A program made the position numbers and the translations under genes. Below the pieces are notes generated by a model. That model saw only the letters and a list, made by a program, of their open reading frames with translations. It was not told where the DNA came from and did not search any database. DNA of 22,670 nucleotides, from assembly GCA_031413495.1 (NCBI GenBank), contig JANOFE010000134.1:1-22670 (forward strand), written 5' to 3'. The stretch comes from JACMNW01 sp031413495 (GTDB lineage Bacteria > Pseudomonadota > Alphaproteobacteria > Rhodobacterales > Rhodobacteraceae). Every line of letters starts with the position of its first letter. Position 1 is the first letter of the stretch. Of the stretch, positions 6,990 through 13,975 are shown piece after piece.

Positions 6990-9073
6990 GCCGCCCCGAA
7001 CCGCTGTTCCCCCTATTTGCAAGTCTGGAGACGTTGGATGGTGTTGGCCCCAAAACCGCCACAGCCTTCAGCGCCCTGAACGTCGAACGCCCGAAAGACC
7101 TGTTGTTCCTTTTGCCCCATTCCGGCATCGACCGCGCCCGAAAAAATTCCGTCCGTGATGTGATACCACCCACCACGATCACCGTCGAAGTCACTGTTGG
7201 CGGCCACTTTCCGCCCCGCAGCAAAGGCAAACCTTACCGCGTCATGGTGCGCGATGCCGCGTTTGAATTTCAATTGGTGTTTTTCCACGCGCGCGGCGAC
7301 TACCTGACCAAACTTTTGCCCACCGGGCAAAAACGCCTTGTGTCAGGCCGCGTCGAAATTTTTGATGGCATCGCCCAGATGGTGCACCCTGACCATGTTT
7401 TGCGACCCGAAGACGCAGGCGAATTGCCGCTTTTTGAACCAGTTTATCCCTTGGTTGCGGGCGTTACGCAAAAATCGGTCCAGCGCGCGGCACTTTCGGC
7501 TATCGCCCGCGCACCTGCCCTTGCAGAATGGATCGACGGGCCGTTGAAGGCCCGCGAAGGCTGGCCTGATTGGCTGGACGCGGTGAAAATTGCGCATGCG
7601 CCCACCACCAACGCTGATATTGCGGCCACTGCACCCGCCCGCCAACGGCTTGCCTATGACGAACTGTTCGCCCATCAATTGACGTTGTCGCTGGCCCGCG
7701 CCAGCCTGCGACGGGGCAAAGGTGTCGCAAGTCTTGGCACTGGCAGGCGGCAAACCTTGGTCCTGCAAAGTTTGCCCTATGCCCCAACCGCCGCCCAAAG
7801 CCGCGCCATTGCCGAAATCGCCGCAGATATGGCCGCCCCTTTGCGGATGAACCGTTTGCTGCAGGGCGATGTCGGGTCCGGCAAAACCCTTGTAGCGTTC
7901 CAAGCGCTGCTGATCGCGGTGGAGGCGGGCGGGCAGGGCGTCATGATGGCCCCCACCGAAATTTTGGCGCGTCAGCACCACGAAAGCCTTGGTCCCTTGG
8001 CCAAGGCTGCCGGGGTAACCCTTGTTTTGTTGACTGGCCGCGACAAAGGCAGTGAACGCAGTGCCAAACTTGCCGCTCTTGCCGGTGGCCATACCGATAT
8101 TCTCGTTGGCACCCACGCCGTGTTCCAAAAGGACGTCATTTTTCACGATCTGCGCCTTGCGGTTGTCGATGAACAGCACCGCTTTGGCGTGGCACAGCGG
8201 ATGGAACTTGGCGCGAAGGGCGATGCTGCCGATGTGCTGGTGATGACCGCCACGCCAATTCCGCGCAGCTTGGCCTTGGCCACACACGGCGATATGGATG
8301 TGTCGGTGCTGGATGAAAAGCCAGCCGGGCGAAAGCCTGTGAAAACCGCCCTGATCTCCACAGAACGGATAGACGAGGTGGTTGCTCACCTTGCCAAAGC
8401 TGTCGCTGAAGGGCGTCAATCCTATTGGGTCTGCCCGCTGGTTGAGGACAGTGAAGTGCTGGATTACGCGTCCGCCGAGGCGCGGTTTCAGCACCTGCGC
8501 GCGGCCTTGGGGGACGGCGTCGCAGGTCTTGTCCACGGCCAAATGCCGCCATCTGACAAAGACGCCGCAATGGCGCGCTTTGTGGCGGGGGACACCAAAG
8601 TTCTGGTCGCCACCACCGTAATCGAAGTGGGGGTGAACGTGCCCAATGCCTCGATCATGGTGATCGAACGGGCCGAAACCTTTGGCCTGTCGCAACTGCA
8701 CCAGCTGCGCGGTAGGGTCGGGCGCGGGGCCGCTCAATCCACCTGCCTGATGCTGTATCAGGCCCCGCTGGGCGAGGCTGGCATCCGCCGCCTGACCGTG
8801 CTGCGCGATACCGAAGATGGTTTTCGCATTGCCGAAGAAGATCTTGCCATGCGCGGCGCGGGCGATTTGATCGGCACCGCGCAATCTGGCCTTCCCCGGT
8901 TTCGCGTGGCCGATCTGGAACGCCAGGCGGCCCTGATGGCCGTTGCCCAATCCGATGCCCGCAAACTGCTTGCGGACGATCCAGACCTAACCACCCCACG
9001 CGGCCGTGCCGCGCGCACGCTTTTGTGGTTGTTGGATCAAGACCGCGCAATTCTTTTGATATCAGTAGGTTAG
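6986..9073 (+). CDS. recG: ATP-dependent DNA helicase RecG
   Basis: RecG is a superfamily 2 helicase that regresses stalled forks and processes Holliday junctions and R-loops. The 695 residues match the usual length. The N-terminal wedge/OB region opens with LETLDGVGPKTA and includes the fork-binding domain. Walker A is GDVGSGKT at 294-301 and the DEAH-type box is DEQH at 395-398, followed by motif III TATPIPRSLA. The C-terminal motifs V and VI read LVATTVIEVGVNVPNA and QLRGRVGRG, and the TRG region is the GFRIAEEDLAMRGAGDLIGTAQSGLP stretch. It overlaps ligA by four bases, so both are probably one transcript. The stop is TAG at 9071-9073. Confidence 0.97.
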   Translation: MSRPEPLFPLFASLETLDGVGPKTATAFSALNVERPKDLLFLLPHSGIDRARKNSVRDVIPPTTITVEVTVGGHFPPRSKGKPYRVMVRDAAFEFQLVFFHARGDYLTKLLPTGQKRLVSGRVEIFDGIAQMVHPDHVLRPEDAGELPLFEPVYPLVAGVTQKSVQRAALSAIARAPALAEWIDGPLKAREGWPDWLDAVKIAHAPTTNADIAATAPARQRLAYDELFAHQLTLSLARASLRRGKGVASLGTGRRQTLVLQSLPYAPTAAQSRAIAEIAADMAAPLRMNRLLQGDVGSGKTLVAFQALLIAVEAGGQGVMMAPTEILARQHHESLGPLAKAAGVTLVLLTGRDKGSERSAKLAALAGGHTDILVGTHAVFQKDVIFHDLRLAVVDEQHRFGVAQRMELGAKGDAADVLVMTATPIPRSLALATHGDMDVSVLDEKPAGRKPVKTALISTERIDEVVAHLAKAVAEGRQSYWVCPLVEDSEVLDYASAEARFQHLRAALGDGVAGLVHGQMPPSDKDAAMARFVAGDTKVLVATTVIEVGVNVPNASIMVIERAETFGLSQLHQLRGRVGRGAAQSTCLMLYQAPLGEAGIRRLTVLRDTEDGFRIAEEDLAMRGAGDLIGTAQSGLPRFRVADLERQAALMAVAQSDARKLLADDPDLTTPRGRAARTLLWLLDQDRAILLISVG

Positions 9074-9122
9074 AAAGACACTGGCGCATCGCTGCCTGTC
9101 AAACCCATTAAAATCCCCGTTT

Positions 9123-9147
9123 GTTCACAAATGTTCTTATAAAGTTC
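9123..9147 (+). promoter_or_regulatory. Candidate LexA/SOS box (GTTC-N7-GTTC) with an extra half-site
   Basis: GTTCTTATAAAGTTC at 9133-9147 fits the alphaproteobacterial LexA operator GTTC-N7-GTTC exactly, with an AT-rich spacer. A third GTTC at 9123-9126 stands six bases upstream, so three half-sites are spaced about one helical turn apart. A reverse-complement GAAC lies at 9171-9174. The site is 57 bases upstream of the small membrane protein start at 9204 and 60 bases after the recG stop. It overlaps a TATAAA-like sequence (9138-9143), as expected for repression. No other GTTC-N7-GTTC was noticed in intergenic DNA of this window. Confidence 0.62.
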
Positions 9148-9203
9148 TTTACAAGTGGTTAATTATTTGAGAACAATAGAGCAACAAATCAGTGGAGATT
9201 GCT

Positions 9204-9326
9204 ATGCTAACGGAAATCAAAGACATCCTATCCCGGTCCCGCGATACGGTGATTGAAGATTCAATTGGCGTGATTTCACTGTTCGCCTTGCTGATCGCCG
9301 GGCTTTACTTGTCCGGCACTACCTGA
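9204..9326 (+). CDS. Small single-pass membrane protein, 40 residues, function unknown
   Basis: The product has a charged amphipathic N-terminus (MLTEIKDILSRSRDTVIEDS) followed by a hydrophobic segment at about 21-36 (IGVISLFALLIAGLYL) and a short SGTT tail. This is the form of a small inner-membrane protein with one helix. GGAG at 9194-9197 is six bases upstream of the ATG, supporting translation. It stands 130 bases after recG with its own candidate LexA box and is followed by hairpins and a strong terminator, so it appears to be a self-contained transcription unit. I recall similar short proteins in Rhodobacteraceae annotated as hypothetical, but cannot confirm homology here. By position and regulation it could be an SOS-induced division inhibitor analogous to Caulobacter SidA. 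That is speculation. Confidence 0.7.
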   Translation: MLTEIKDILSRSRDTVIEDSIGVISLFALLIAGLYLSGTT

Positions 9327-9369
9327 ACTTAGACGGGTCCCGTTTCTGCCTGCGTTCCCGGTTCGGCGC

Positions 9370-9481
9370 GGCATTTCTCCCCAGAATGCCACATATGAAG
9401 CTGCCCTGCTTCATGCGCTTGCACCCTGTGATACGCGACTTGCCGCCGCCATCCCGAACCGGATGCGCGGCGGTTTTTTTT
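9370..9481 (+). ncRNA. Candidate structured small RNA or 3' UTR with two hairpins and a terminator
   Basis: Three stem-loops follow the small membrane protein gene. The first pairs 9370-9375 with 9385-9390 (GGCATT/AATGCC) and displays CTCCCC in its loop. The second pairs 9395-9401 with 9408-9414 (ATGAAGC/GCTTCAT, six-base loop). The third is the intrinsic terminator at 9443-9481. The C-rich loop could pair with shine-dalgarno sequences, a feature of several alphaproteobacterial small RNAs. It may be processed from the upstream mRNA or have its own promoter, and I see no clear promoter inside 9327-9369. It matches no named RNA family that I recognise. Confidence 0.42.
9443..9481 (+). terminator. 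Strong intrinsic terminator
   Basis: CCGCCGC at 9443-9449 pairs with GCGGCGG at 9467-9473. After one bulged base the stem continues with CATCC (9450-9454) paired to GGATG (9461-9465), closing a six-base loop. Eight Ts follow at 9474-9481. The orientation is plus, so it ends the unit containing the 9204 gene. The T-run overlaps the stop codon of the convergent scaffold-like gene. Confidence 0.9.
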
Positions 9482-9929
9482 ATGCATTGGTCAGCTTTTC
9501 CGCCGCCAGCATGGCATCTGCCGTCGCCTCCAGCGGCAGAAGTATTGATGCATGACGATTTTTATAATCGCGCGCCGGAATTAGCACATCAAACCCGTCA
9601 AACGGTGCCGCAGGCACCGGCCCGCCAGATTTCAACATGCCTGCCAAGGAATCGCGTGCAGCCTCTACCTCGGCGCGCGTCCGCCCAATCACCACCCCAC
9701 CAAGAACAGACGCCGCCGCCTGACCCAAGGCACAGGCTTTCACATCCTGCGCAAATGTTGCAACACGCCCGCCGTGCACCGTGACATCCACAGTCACCGT
9801 CGACCCACACAAGGGAGAGCGGCGTTTGGCAGACCCATCAGGCGCATCAAGCCGCCCCAAATGCGGAATGCTTGCTGCCAATTCCAAGATACGTCCTGAA
9901 TACAGCTTGATCAGATCACTGTCGCTCAT
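9480..9929 (-). CDS. Degenerate SufU/NifU-like iron-sulfur scaffold family protein
   Basis: The 149-residue product has the IscU/SufU fold signature: an N-terminal helix (SDLIKLYSGRILELA), then RRSPLCGSTVTVDV with Cys41, and KACALGQAAASVL with Cys66. A SufU-type insertion precedes the C-terminal RHASILLP helix. In characterised SufU proteins the zinc ligands are Cys41, Asp43, Cys66 and Cys128. Here positions 43 and 128 appear to be Ser, so two of four ligands are missing. It may therefore not bind a cluster or zinc in the usual way. ATG 9929 is chosen because AGGG lies five bases upstream; an adjacent GTG at 9932 is the alternative. It is divergent from hisI and convergent with the 9204 unit. 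Confidence 0.82.
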   Translation of the reverse strand: MSDSDLIKLYSGRILELAASIPHLGRLDAPDGSAKRRSPLCGSTVTVDVTVHGGRVATFAQDVKACALGQAAASVLGGVVIGRTRAEVEAARDSLAGMLKSGGPVPAAPFDGFDVLIPARDYKNRHASILLPLEATADAMLAAEKLTNA

Positions 9930-9946
9930 CACTTCCCTCGGGCTGA

Positions 9947-9976
9947 CCTTATCAGTAGACTGGCCTTATCAGTAGA
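9947..9976. repeat. Tandem 13-bp direct repeat between the scaffold-like gene and hisI
   Basis: CCTTATCAGTAGA occurs at 9947-9959 and again at 9964-9976, with a 17-bp period. The second copy extends to TATC-AGTA-GATA (9967-9978), a small inverted repeat. It lies in the 83-base region between two divergent starts, so it could be an operator acting on either gene. No matching regulator is recognised. Confidence 0.6.
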
Positions 9977-10012
9977 TAGGCCGGGCAAAGGCATTTGAAA
10001 AGGACGCGCTGC

Positions 10013-10372
10013 ATGCCATTTGATCCCACGTCGCTGACATTTGATGCAAACGGCCTGATCCCGGTCATAGCCCAGGATCATCGCACGGGTGAGGTGCTGA
10101 TGTTTGCCTGGATGAACGCAGATGCCGTGATGCTGACACTCACCACCGGCTGCGTGACCTACTGGTCTCGGTCGCGTGCTGCGTTCTGGATAAAGGGTGA
10201 AACCTCGGGCCACACCCAACGCCTGATTGATTTGCGCATAGACTGCGACCGCGATTGCCTTCTGGTCATGGTCGAACAGAACGGCCCAGCTTGCCACACC
10301 AACCGCAGATCGTGTTTTTACACGGCGCTGCGCGACGGGGCCGAGGTTGAACTATTGACGCCAATCGCGTGA
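10013..10372 (+). CDS. hisI: Phosphoribosyl-AMP cyclohydrolase
   Basis: HisI opens the purine ring of phosphoribosyl-AMP in the third step of histidine synthesis. The 119-residue product carries the family signature: FAWMN (31-35), YWSRSR (50-55), and RIDCDRDCLL with Asp77, Asp79 and Asp81 as probable Mg ligands. Cys78, Cys94 and Cys101 (CHTNRRSCFY) are the probable zinc ligands. It is a stand-alone HisI without the HisE pyrophosphohydrolase domain, as is usual in alphaproteobacteria. ATG 10013 is supported by GAAAAGGA upstream (9997-10004), and the TTG at 9995 is not needed. No other his gene is nearby. Confidence 0.95.
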   Translation: MPFDPTSLTFDANGLIPVIAQDHRTGEVLMFAWMNADAVMLTLTTGCVTYWSRSRAAFWIKGETSGHTQRLIDLRIDCDRDCLLVMVEQNGPACHTNRRSCFYTALRDGAEVELLTPIA

Positions 10373-10378
10373 CACCAA

Positions 10379-10424
10379 GAGTTTTCAGAAAACTCATTGC
10401 AAAATCCTTCTGATGGATTTTTGC
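10379..10424. terminator. Two adjacent hairpins between convergent hisI and gluQ
   Basis: The first hairpin is GAGTTTT (10379-10385) paired with AAAACTC (10389-10395), with a three-base loop. The second is GCAAAATCC (10399-10407) paired with GGATTTTTGC (10415-10424), with one extra T. Both stems carry A or T runs that become U runs on either strand, consistent with a bidirectional terminator. The second hairpin ends directly at the gluQ stop codon. Confidence 0.6.
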
Positions 10425-11270
10425 CTATAGCCCGACCATCGCCCGAATATCCGCAGGCGTCGCCCCTTCAGCGCGAAACTTTGACAAAGCCCGCGCATCA
10501 TCACGTTTGGCCAACCGCTTGCCCGCATCATCGCGGATCAGGCTGTGGTGGTGGTAGATAGGGGTCGGCAGGCCCAACAGGCACTGCAGGATCACCTGAA
10601 TTTGCGTGAAGTCGAACAAATCCTCCCCCCGGATCACATGGGTGATGCCCTGATCGGCGTCATCCAATGCCGATGCCAAAAAGTAAGCGACGATATCTTC
10701 GCCTTTGCGCGATAAGACCACATCGCCCATCTGTGCTGTCGCTGTGCTCGGGTCAACGCAGTGTCGGCCAACATGTGACTGGCCGGTTTCGCTAAAGGAA
10801 ACATCGCATCCCGAAATGGCCCGCAGTGCACGGTTTAGATCAAGCCTAAGCGCATCATCCGGCAGCCGGGTTGACATATGTCTGCCACGACAGGTGCCGG
10901 GATAAACGTTGAATGCCACGCCTTCCTGCGGTGCCGACAACGCGTCCCGTATATCAGACCGGCTACAGCCACAGGGGTAAAGCAGCCCGCGCGCTATCAA
11001 AGGTTCCAGCCGCGCGGTGTAGGCTGCGATGTGGTCGGACTGGTGATGCACAGGCCCGTCCCACGTCAGGCCAAGCCAGCGAAGGTCATCCCTGATCTGG
11101 GCGTCAAATTCCGGGCGCGATCGTTCAAGATCGGTATCTTCCATGCGCAGCAGAAACCTGCCACCCGCCGCCTGCGCCATATCCCACGCCAGTATCGCCG
11201 AATAGGCATGCCCCAGATGCAAAGGCCCGGTTGGTGACGGCGCAAATCTGGTCACAAAATCAGGCGGCAT
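10425..11270 (-). CDS. gluQ: Glutamyl-Q tRNA(Asp) synthetase
   Basis: GluQ-RS is a truncated paralogue of glutamyl-tRNA synthetase that attaches glutamate to queuosine at position 34 of tRNA-Asp. The 281-residue protein has the class I HIGH-type motif in FAPSPTGPLHLGHAYS (9-24) and RMEDTDLERSR. The zinc site is CGC at 100-102 plus Tyr123 and Cys127 in YPGTC. The KMSKS-like KRLAKRDDA lies near the end. It lacks the anticodon-binding domain, which separates it from GltX. ATG 11270 starts eight codons before the conserved TRFAPSP. Upstream in-frame codons lie within trmFO. It overlaps the trmFO stop by 11 bases, suggesting a coupled trmFO-gluQ unit of two tRNA-modification enzymes. Confidence 0.93.
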   Translation of the reverse strand: MPPDFVTRFAPSPTGPLHLGHAYSAILAWDMAQAAGGRFLLRMEDTDLERSRPEFDAQIRDDLRWLGLTWDGPVHHQSDHIAAYTARLEPLIARGLLYPCGCSRSDIRDALSAPQEGVAFNVYPGTCRGRHMSTRLPDDALRLDLNRALRAISGCDVSFSETGQSHVGRHCVDPSTATAQMGDVVLSRKGEDIVAYFLASALDDADQGITHVIRGEDLFDFTQIQVILQCLLGLPTPIYHHHSLIRDDAGKRLAKRDDARALSKFRAEGATPADIRAMVGL

Positions 11271-12612
11271 CCTGAGCAGCCTGCTCTGCCAACCACCCTG
11301 CAAACGCCTCTTTCGCGCGGTCTGTATAGGCCTTGTAGCGGTCTTTGCGCCCCTTGCGACCGCCCTTCGCCTCAATCGGTGGGAAAAGCCCGAAATTGAC
11401 ATTCATCGGCTGAAACGTTTTCGCCTCCGCCCCGCCGGTGATATGCGTGATCAATGCCCCCATCGCCGTCTCCGCAGGCGGCGGCTGCAAAACGCCCCCC
11501 AATAACTCCGCTGCCGCCATCCGCCCCGCCAGCAGGCCTATGGCCGCACTTTCAACATAGCCTTCCACCCCGGTTACTTGCCCCGCAAAGCGGATGTTAG
11601 GGCGCGATTTCAATCGCATCTGATCATCCAGCACGGTGGGTGAGTTCAAAAACGTATTGCGATGAATGCCACCAAGCCGCGCAAAATTTGCATCTTTCAA
11701 ACCGGGTATCGTCTTGAAAACAGCAGTTTGCGCCCCGTACTTCATCTTTGTTTGAAAGCCGACCATGTTGTAAAGCGTGCCCAGTTTGTTATCGCGACGC
11801 AGCTGCACCACGGCATAGGGCTTTGGCCCGCCATGCGCATCGGTCAGCCCCACAGGCTTCATCGGCCCAAAGCGCAGCGTTTCGCGCCCGCGTTCGGCCA
11901 TCACCTCGATCGGCAGACAGCCGTCGAAATATCCCGCCGTCTCACCCTCGTGAAATTCCGTCTTTTCCGCTGCCAATAGCGCGTCGATAAACGCGTAATA
12001 CTCGTCCCTGTTCATCGGGCAATTCATATAGGCGGTCTGTTCTTCGGTCGTTTCGCCCTTGTCATAGCGCGACTGCATCCACGCCACTGACATATCCACC
12101 GTGTCGGCATATACAATCGGCGCAATTGCATCGAAAAACGCCAAAGCATCGGCCCCGGTTTCCGCCTTGATCGCCTCCGCCAATGTGCCAGATGTCAACG
12201 GTCCGGTGGCGATAATCCATGTGCCATCTGAAGGAAGCGATGTAACTTCGCCGTAAGATGCAGAAATCAACGGATGCGCCATCAACCGCGCGGTCACTGC
12301 CGCAGCAAACGGATCACGGTCCACCGCCAAAGCGCCACCTGCAGGCAGCTTGTGGGCCTCGGCCATTTCCATGATCAACCCACCGGCTGCGCGCATTTCC
12401 CAATGCAGCAGCCCCACGGCGTTGCGTTCGTCATCATCGGACCGGAACGAATTGGAACAGACCATTTCCGCAAAATGCCCGGTTCGATGCGCGAATGTGC
12501 CAACCTTCGGGCGCATCTCATGGATCACCACCCGCACGCCCATGTTTGCTGCTTGCCAAGCGGCCTCTGATCCGGCCATTCCGCCGCCGACGATGTGCAA
12601 TGTTTGTGTCAT
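11260..12612 (-). CDS. trmFO: Methylenetetrahydrofolate--tRNA-(uracil-5-)-methyltransferase TrmFO
   Basis: TrmFO makes ribothymidine 54 in the tRNA T-loop using methylenetetrahydrofolate and FAD. The 450-residue product begins with the dinucleotide-binding motif HIVGGGMAGSEAAW and continues HEMRP and MVCSNSFRS (Cys52). It also has AYMNCPMNRDEY (Cys198), with both cysteines in contexts known as catalytic in this family. FRTGRA-type C-terminal features appear as RFAGQVTGVEGYVESAAIGLLAG and MNVNFGLFPP. I start at ATG 12612 because the family begins just before the GGG motif. The first 32 residues of the longer reading frame have no homologous look. No clear ribosome-binding site precedes it. It is followed by overlapping gluQ. 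Confidence 0.96.
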   Translation of the reverse strand: MTQTLHIVGGGMAGSEAAWQAANMGVRVVIHEMRPKVGTFAHRTGHFAEMVCSNSFRSDDDERNAVGLLHWEMRAAGGLIMEMAEAHKLPAGGALAVDRDPFAAAVTARLMAHPLISASYGEVTSLPSDGTWIIATGPLTSGTLAEAIKAETGADALAFFDAIAPIVYADTVDMSVAWMQSRYDKGETTEEQTAYMNCPMNRDEYYAFIDALLAAEKTEFHEGETAGYFDGCLPIEVMAERGRETLRFGPMKPVGLTDAHGGPKPYAVVQLRRDNKLGTLYNMVGFQTKMKYGAQTAVFKTIPGLKDANFARLGGIHRNTFLNSPTVLDDQMRLKSRPNIRFAGQVTGVEGYVESAAIGLLAGRMAAAELLGGVLQPPPAETAMGALITHITGGAEAKTFQPMNVNFGLFPPIEAKGGRKGRKDRYKAYTDRAKEAFAGWLAEQAAQDAA

Positions 12613-12723
12613 GGTATCTGTTTTACGGCCAGATCGGGCCCTTGAAAAGGCCAAAGCCCACTGCGGCGTGCTTCGAAAAATGGCTGACGGCATTTCTGCG
12701 CCAATCAAGTGCGTGCAGATTAC

Positions 12724-13488
12724 TCAGAACATCCCACGCCGCAGCAATGGATCGAAGGGTTGCATGCTGGCAAAGCCGCGCTTGGCCAACCCACGTTTAG
12801 CGCCACCGCCGCTGCCCAAGTGCAGCGTAATGCCCAACTCTGCCCGCGTTTCAAACGCAGCCTTCGTGCGTCCGCCTACGCCATCGCGCACTATGGCCGC
12901 AGAAAGCGCCCAGGACCGCCCCGATGGTTGATAGCTGATCCCAATCCGCGCCGCCGTCATCACGGCCCGTAATGCCGCCTCATCAACCTCTGCGATTGCC
13001 AGATCACCGTGTATTGCCATTTGATCATTCACCGCGTGGCTTGCCCCCAGCGACAGGCTGATAAACTCCATGTTGCCCGGCATCGCCATGCCAATCCCGG
13101 CGCGACCATGCAATTGGGTGCGATCAGACAGGGCGAACATGCCTTCTACGCCGACCATGGCAATCGTCGCCTCACGGCCATCCATGTCGGCAAGGCTAAA
13201 GAAAAGTCCGTATTTCGCGGCGTCATGCGGCATTATGTAAAGATGCGCATCGAGTTGCCCCAAAAATTCGCGTCCATAGCTTACGACGCCCAGATCAAGC
13301 TGCAAACCGTGCACATCGGTTAGGGCGACATCACTGCTTAGCCGTGCATTGCCGCTGGCACCATTGCCACTGGTCGCGCCGCCAAGCGTTATGTCAGCAA
13401 ACCGAAAGCCAAGGCTATCTGCCCTTGCCGCCGTTGACAGCGCCGCAAGGCTGGCGACAAAGCCGAGGCACAGAAATTTGGAAACCAT
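12724..13488 (-). CDS. Secreted protein, probable outer-membrane beta-barrel, function unknown
   Basis: I do not recognise a named family. The 254-residue product starts with a clear Sec signal peptide (MVSKFLCLGFVASLAALSTAARA, cleavage after ARA at about 23). The rest is rich in Gly, Ala and short alternating hydrophobic stretches such as LQLDLGVVSYG, HLYIMPHDAAKYGLFFSLAD, THGDL-type turns and AELGITLHLG, as in small beta-barrels. After the last strand there is a basic tail and the final residue is Phe. ATG 13488 is chosen because GAGGTG at 13493-13498 is four bases upstream and because it places the signal peptide at the N-terminus. It lies between the gyrA-linked small gene and trmFO, with 111-133 base gaps on either side, so it is probably transcribed on its own. 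Confidence 0.75.
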   Translation of the reverse strand: MVSKFLCLGFVASLAALSTAARADSLGFRFADITLGGATSGNGASGNARLSSDVALTDVHGLQLDLGVVSYGREFLGQLDAHLYIMPHDAAKYGLFFSLADMDGREATIAMVGVEGMFALSDRTQLHGRAGIGMAMPGNMEFISLSLGASHAVNDQMAIHGDLAIAEVDEAALRAVMTAARIGISYQPSGRSWALSAAIVRDGVGGRTKAAFETRAELGITLHLGSGGGAKRGLAKRGFASMQPFDPLLRRGMF

Positions 13489-13621
13489 GATACACCTCAA
13501 CTGGGCACAAGACGGGGCAAACATCGCCCCAGCGACGCCGACTGACATCGCATGTCTGATATTGCAAAATGCTTATGGTAAATAAAGCGCTAATATAACA
13601 ATGGGTTAATTGGTAAACAGG

Positions 13622-13966
13622 TCAGGCGCGCCCAAGCAACCGGCGCTGTTCCATAACAAATGCAGCAGCCTCTGCGCCGGTTGCGGGGCCGCGATAACGA
13701 CCAAGCTTTGCTGCGATTTGAAAAAAACCTGGCGCTGGCAAGCCACCCGATAACTTGCCCTCACACAGCGCCGCGATGAATGGCTGCCCCGCGGCCATAT
13801 CAACCTGCATCAAGGCCTCCAGGGCCGATGTGACTTTGGCAATCGCACCAGGGCCCTTTACATCAAGATCACGCGCCAAAGCCCCGTAAGATATGGGATC
13901 TGTGGACTGAAGCAGGGCACTTTTTATCCGCTCAGATAGGTCTTTCTCGTCATGCAAAACCGCCAT
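13622..13966 (-). CDS. Small conserved-looking protein with winged-helix-like N-terminus, downstream of gyrA
   Basis: The 114-residue product has helices matching a winged-helix layout: DLSERIKSALLQ, ISYGALARDLDVKGPGAIAKVTSALEALMQVD (turn and recognition-like helices). A C-terminal segment, GQPFIAALCEGKLSGGLPAPGFFQIAAKLG, has the look of the beta-wing followed by a helix. No signal peptide or membrane segment is present. It starts nine bases after the gyrA stop on the same strand, with GGAGG of the gyrA end about 20 bases upstream, so co-transcription with gyrA is likely. I recall similar hypothetical proteins in Rhodobacterales but no function. A DNA-binding role is only an inference from the fold pattern. 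Confidence 0.78.
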   Translation of the reverse strand: MAVLHDEKDLSERIKSALLQSTDPISYGALARDLDVKGPGAIAKVTSALEALMQVDMAAGQPFIAALCEGKLSGGLPAPGFFQIAAKLGRYRGPATGAEAAAFVMEQRRLLGRA

Positions 13967-13975
13967 TTTCGCAGC

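Noticed and set aside
7343..8950. A 535-codon open frame on the minus strand
   Set aside because: It lies wholly inside recG, which has every helicase motif. The antisense product is low in recognisable motifs and reflects GC-rich codon use.
9386..9784. A plus-strand open frame beginning in the hairpin region
   Set aside because: It runs antisense through the scaffold-like gene and across the strong terminator, is Pro/Ser/His-rich and has no ribosome-binding site.
11271..11402. N-terminal extension of GluQ
   Set aside because: The extra 44 residues are read from the trmFO coding end in another frame and are Arg-rich; ATG 11270 lies just before the conserved motif.
12613..12708. N-terminal extension of TrmFO to an upstream start
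   Set aside because: The extra 32 residues precede the conserved start of the family and show no similarity to known TrmFO N-termini.
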